DNA of 64,000 nt. It comes from an uncultured Collinsella sp. GTDB lineage: Bacteria > Actinomycetota > Coriobacteriia > Coriobacteriales > Coriobacteriaceae. The notes under the pieces were generated by a model. The model did no database searches. It saw only the letters and a list, made by a program, of their open reading frames with translations, and was not told the origin of the DNA. Below, one piece after another: positions 63,606 to 64,000 of the stretch (position 1 is the stretch's first letter; each line of letters begins with the position of its first letter). The stretch spans positions 1 through 64,000 of the forward strand of contig CATVYG010000008.1 of the NCBI GenBank assembly GCA_958348225.1. Reading direction: 5' to 3'. A program made the translations under genes and the position numbers.

Positions 63606-64000
63606 CTAGCGCTTCTTTGGGGTCGACCTAAGGCGAGCGAACCATAGGGCTGCGGCACCCGAGGTCAGGAGCGCGGTGATGCAAGCGGCGATGGGAACTG
63701 ATCCTGTTGCCGGTAGGTCCTGCGGTAGGGTACAGCGTTGAATGACACGGTCCTCGTCATGTGACTCAAGTTTATCGCCGCCGCCGTTGCGGCAAAGATC
63801 GACGCGTGCGCTGTTGGTGAGTGCGGTTTGGGGCGTATAAGCCGACGTCGCCTGCATGTGCACGATTGCGCCCCGAGCGTCTGTGCCAAGGATTGCTTTG
63901 GCATCGTCAAGGTCGTCGTGCTCATCTTTGAGATCATCGCGGGTCCAAGAATCCGCATCGCTTCGAGTCGTAAAGTCGGCGGCTACCGCACCGTATTCAA
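63606..64000 (-). CDS. LPxTG-type surface protein, C-terminal part only
   Basis: An open frame enters from the right edge and ends at 63606. Its last residues are a sorting signal: LPATG, a hydrophobic stretch (SVPIAACITALLTSGAAALWF) and a basic tail RLRSTPKKR. The upstream part is acidic and soluble. It should be attached to the cell wall by a sortase, more likely a class A enzyme than the class B enzyme at 12500. The N-terminus is outside the window. Confidence 0.85.
   Translation of the reverse strand, partial: EYGAVAADFTTRSDADSWTRDDLKDEHDDLDDAKAILGTDARGAIVHMQATSAYTPQTALTNSARVDLCRNGGGDKLESHDEDRVIQRCTLPQDLPATGSVPIAACITALLTSGAAALWFARLRSTPKKR

Overview
The window is a piece of chromosome spanning the replication origin of a high-GC Gram-positive bacterium, most likely a Collinsella or a close relative in the Coriobacteriia. 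This rests on the protein sequences, the gene order rpmH-rnpA-yidD-yidC-jag-rsmG-parA-parB on one side and dnaA-dnaN-recF-dciA-gyrB-gyrA on the other, a tandem WYL regulator pair, and short intergenic repeats of the kind I associate with this genus. The genus is inferred by recognition; no search was run. Gene direction flips near 47.5 kb. Most genes to the left read on the minus strand and most to the right on the plus strand, as expected when forks leave an origin there.

Left arm, all in the direction of transcription (minus strand unless stated). 0.1-3.8 kb: a polar amino-acid ABC importer (ATPase, lipoprotein, two permeases) followed by a cytidylate-kinase-like protein. 4.2-10.4 kb: purF-purM-purN, then an orphan PTS IIA protein, a PpiC foldase lipoprotein and a YqeY-family protein. 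10.7 kb: a CmpB-type membrane protein on the plus strand. 12-19.2 kb: carA-carB, purE, a class B sortase and a degenerate MoaE-like protein. 19.4-29.2 kb: rpsF-ssb-rpsR-rplI-dnaB-purA-purD, a Nudix hydrolase, an ABC exporter half-transporter and an unknown membrane protein. 29.6-32.2 kb: two plus-strand tRNA-Ser genes, a TRIC-family channel and a bactofilin-like membrane protein. 32.3-36.1 kb: typA, two unknown proteins, a DUF151 nuclease-family protein and a tRNA-Ile/Ala/Ile cluster. 36.4-47.4 kb: gyrA, gyrB, dciA, recF, dnaN, dnaA and an unusual GHKL-ATPase/winged-helix protein.

Right arm. 47.8-49.9 kb: the rpmH-rnpA-yidD-yidC-jag operon. 50.0-52.8 kb: rsmG, three evenly spaced parS sites, parA, parB and a small membrane protein. 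53.0-58.0 kb: rlmN (minus strand), ddl and a DnaQ-DinG exonuclease-helicase. 58.0-59.9 kb: a PafBC-like WYL pair (minus strand). 60.1-63.5 kb: a very long, apparently inactive M28-peptidase-like membrane protein split by a disordered linker, and a small membrane protein. The window ends inside the 3' part of an LPxTG-type surface protein.

Five de novo purine genes (purF, M, N, E, D) plus purA, and both carbamoyl-phosphate synthase subunits, are spread over several transcription units, so nucleotide synthesis sits next to replication functions.

The most interesting signals are not protein genes. The strongest is a pair of ~150-bp elements (4027-4176 plus, 22163-22311 minus) with identical end blocks and three nested stems whose sequences differ completely but remain complementary. 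Others are several long perfect hairpins in intergenic DNA, an inverted copy of a tRNA-Ser 3' end followed by three hairpins, and a scattered REP-like hairpin family. Intergenic stretches over 300 bp (3826-4180, 13999-14435, 29166-29659, 29890-30282, 36142-36442, 47433-47777) are covered by the entries below.
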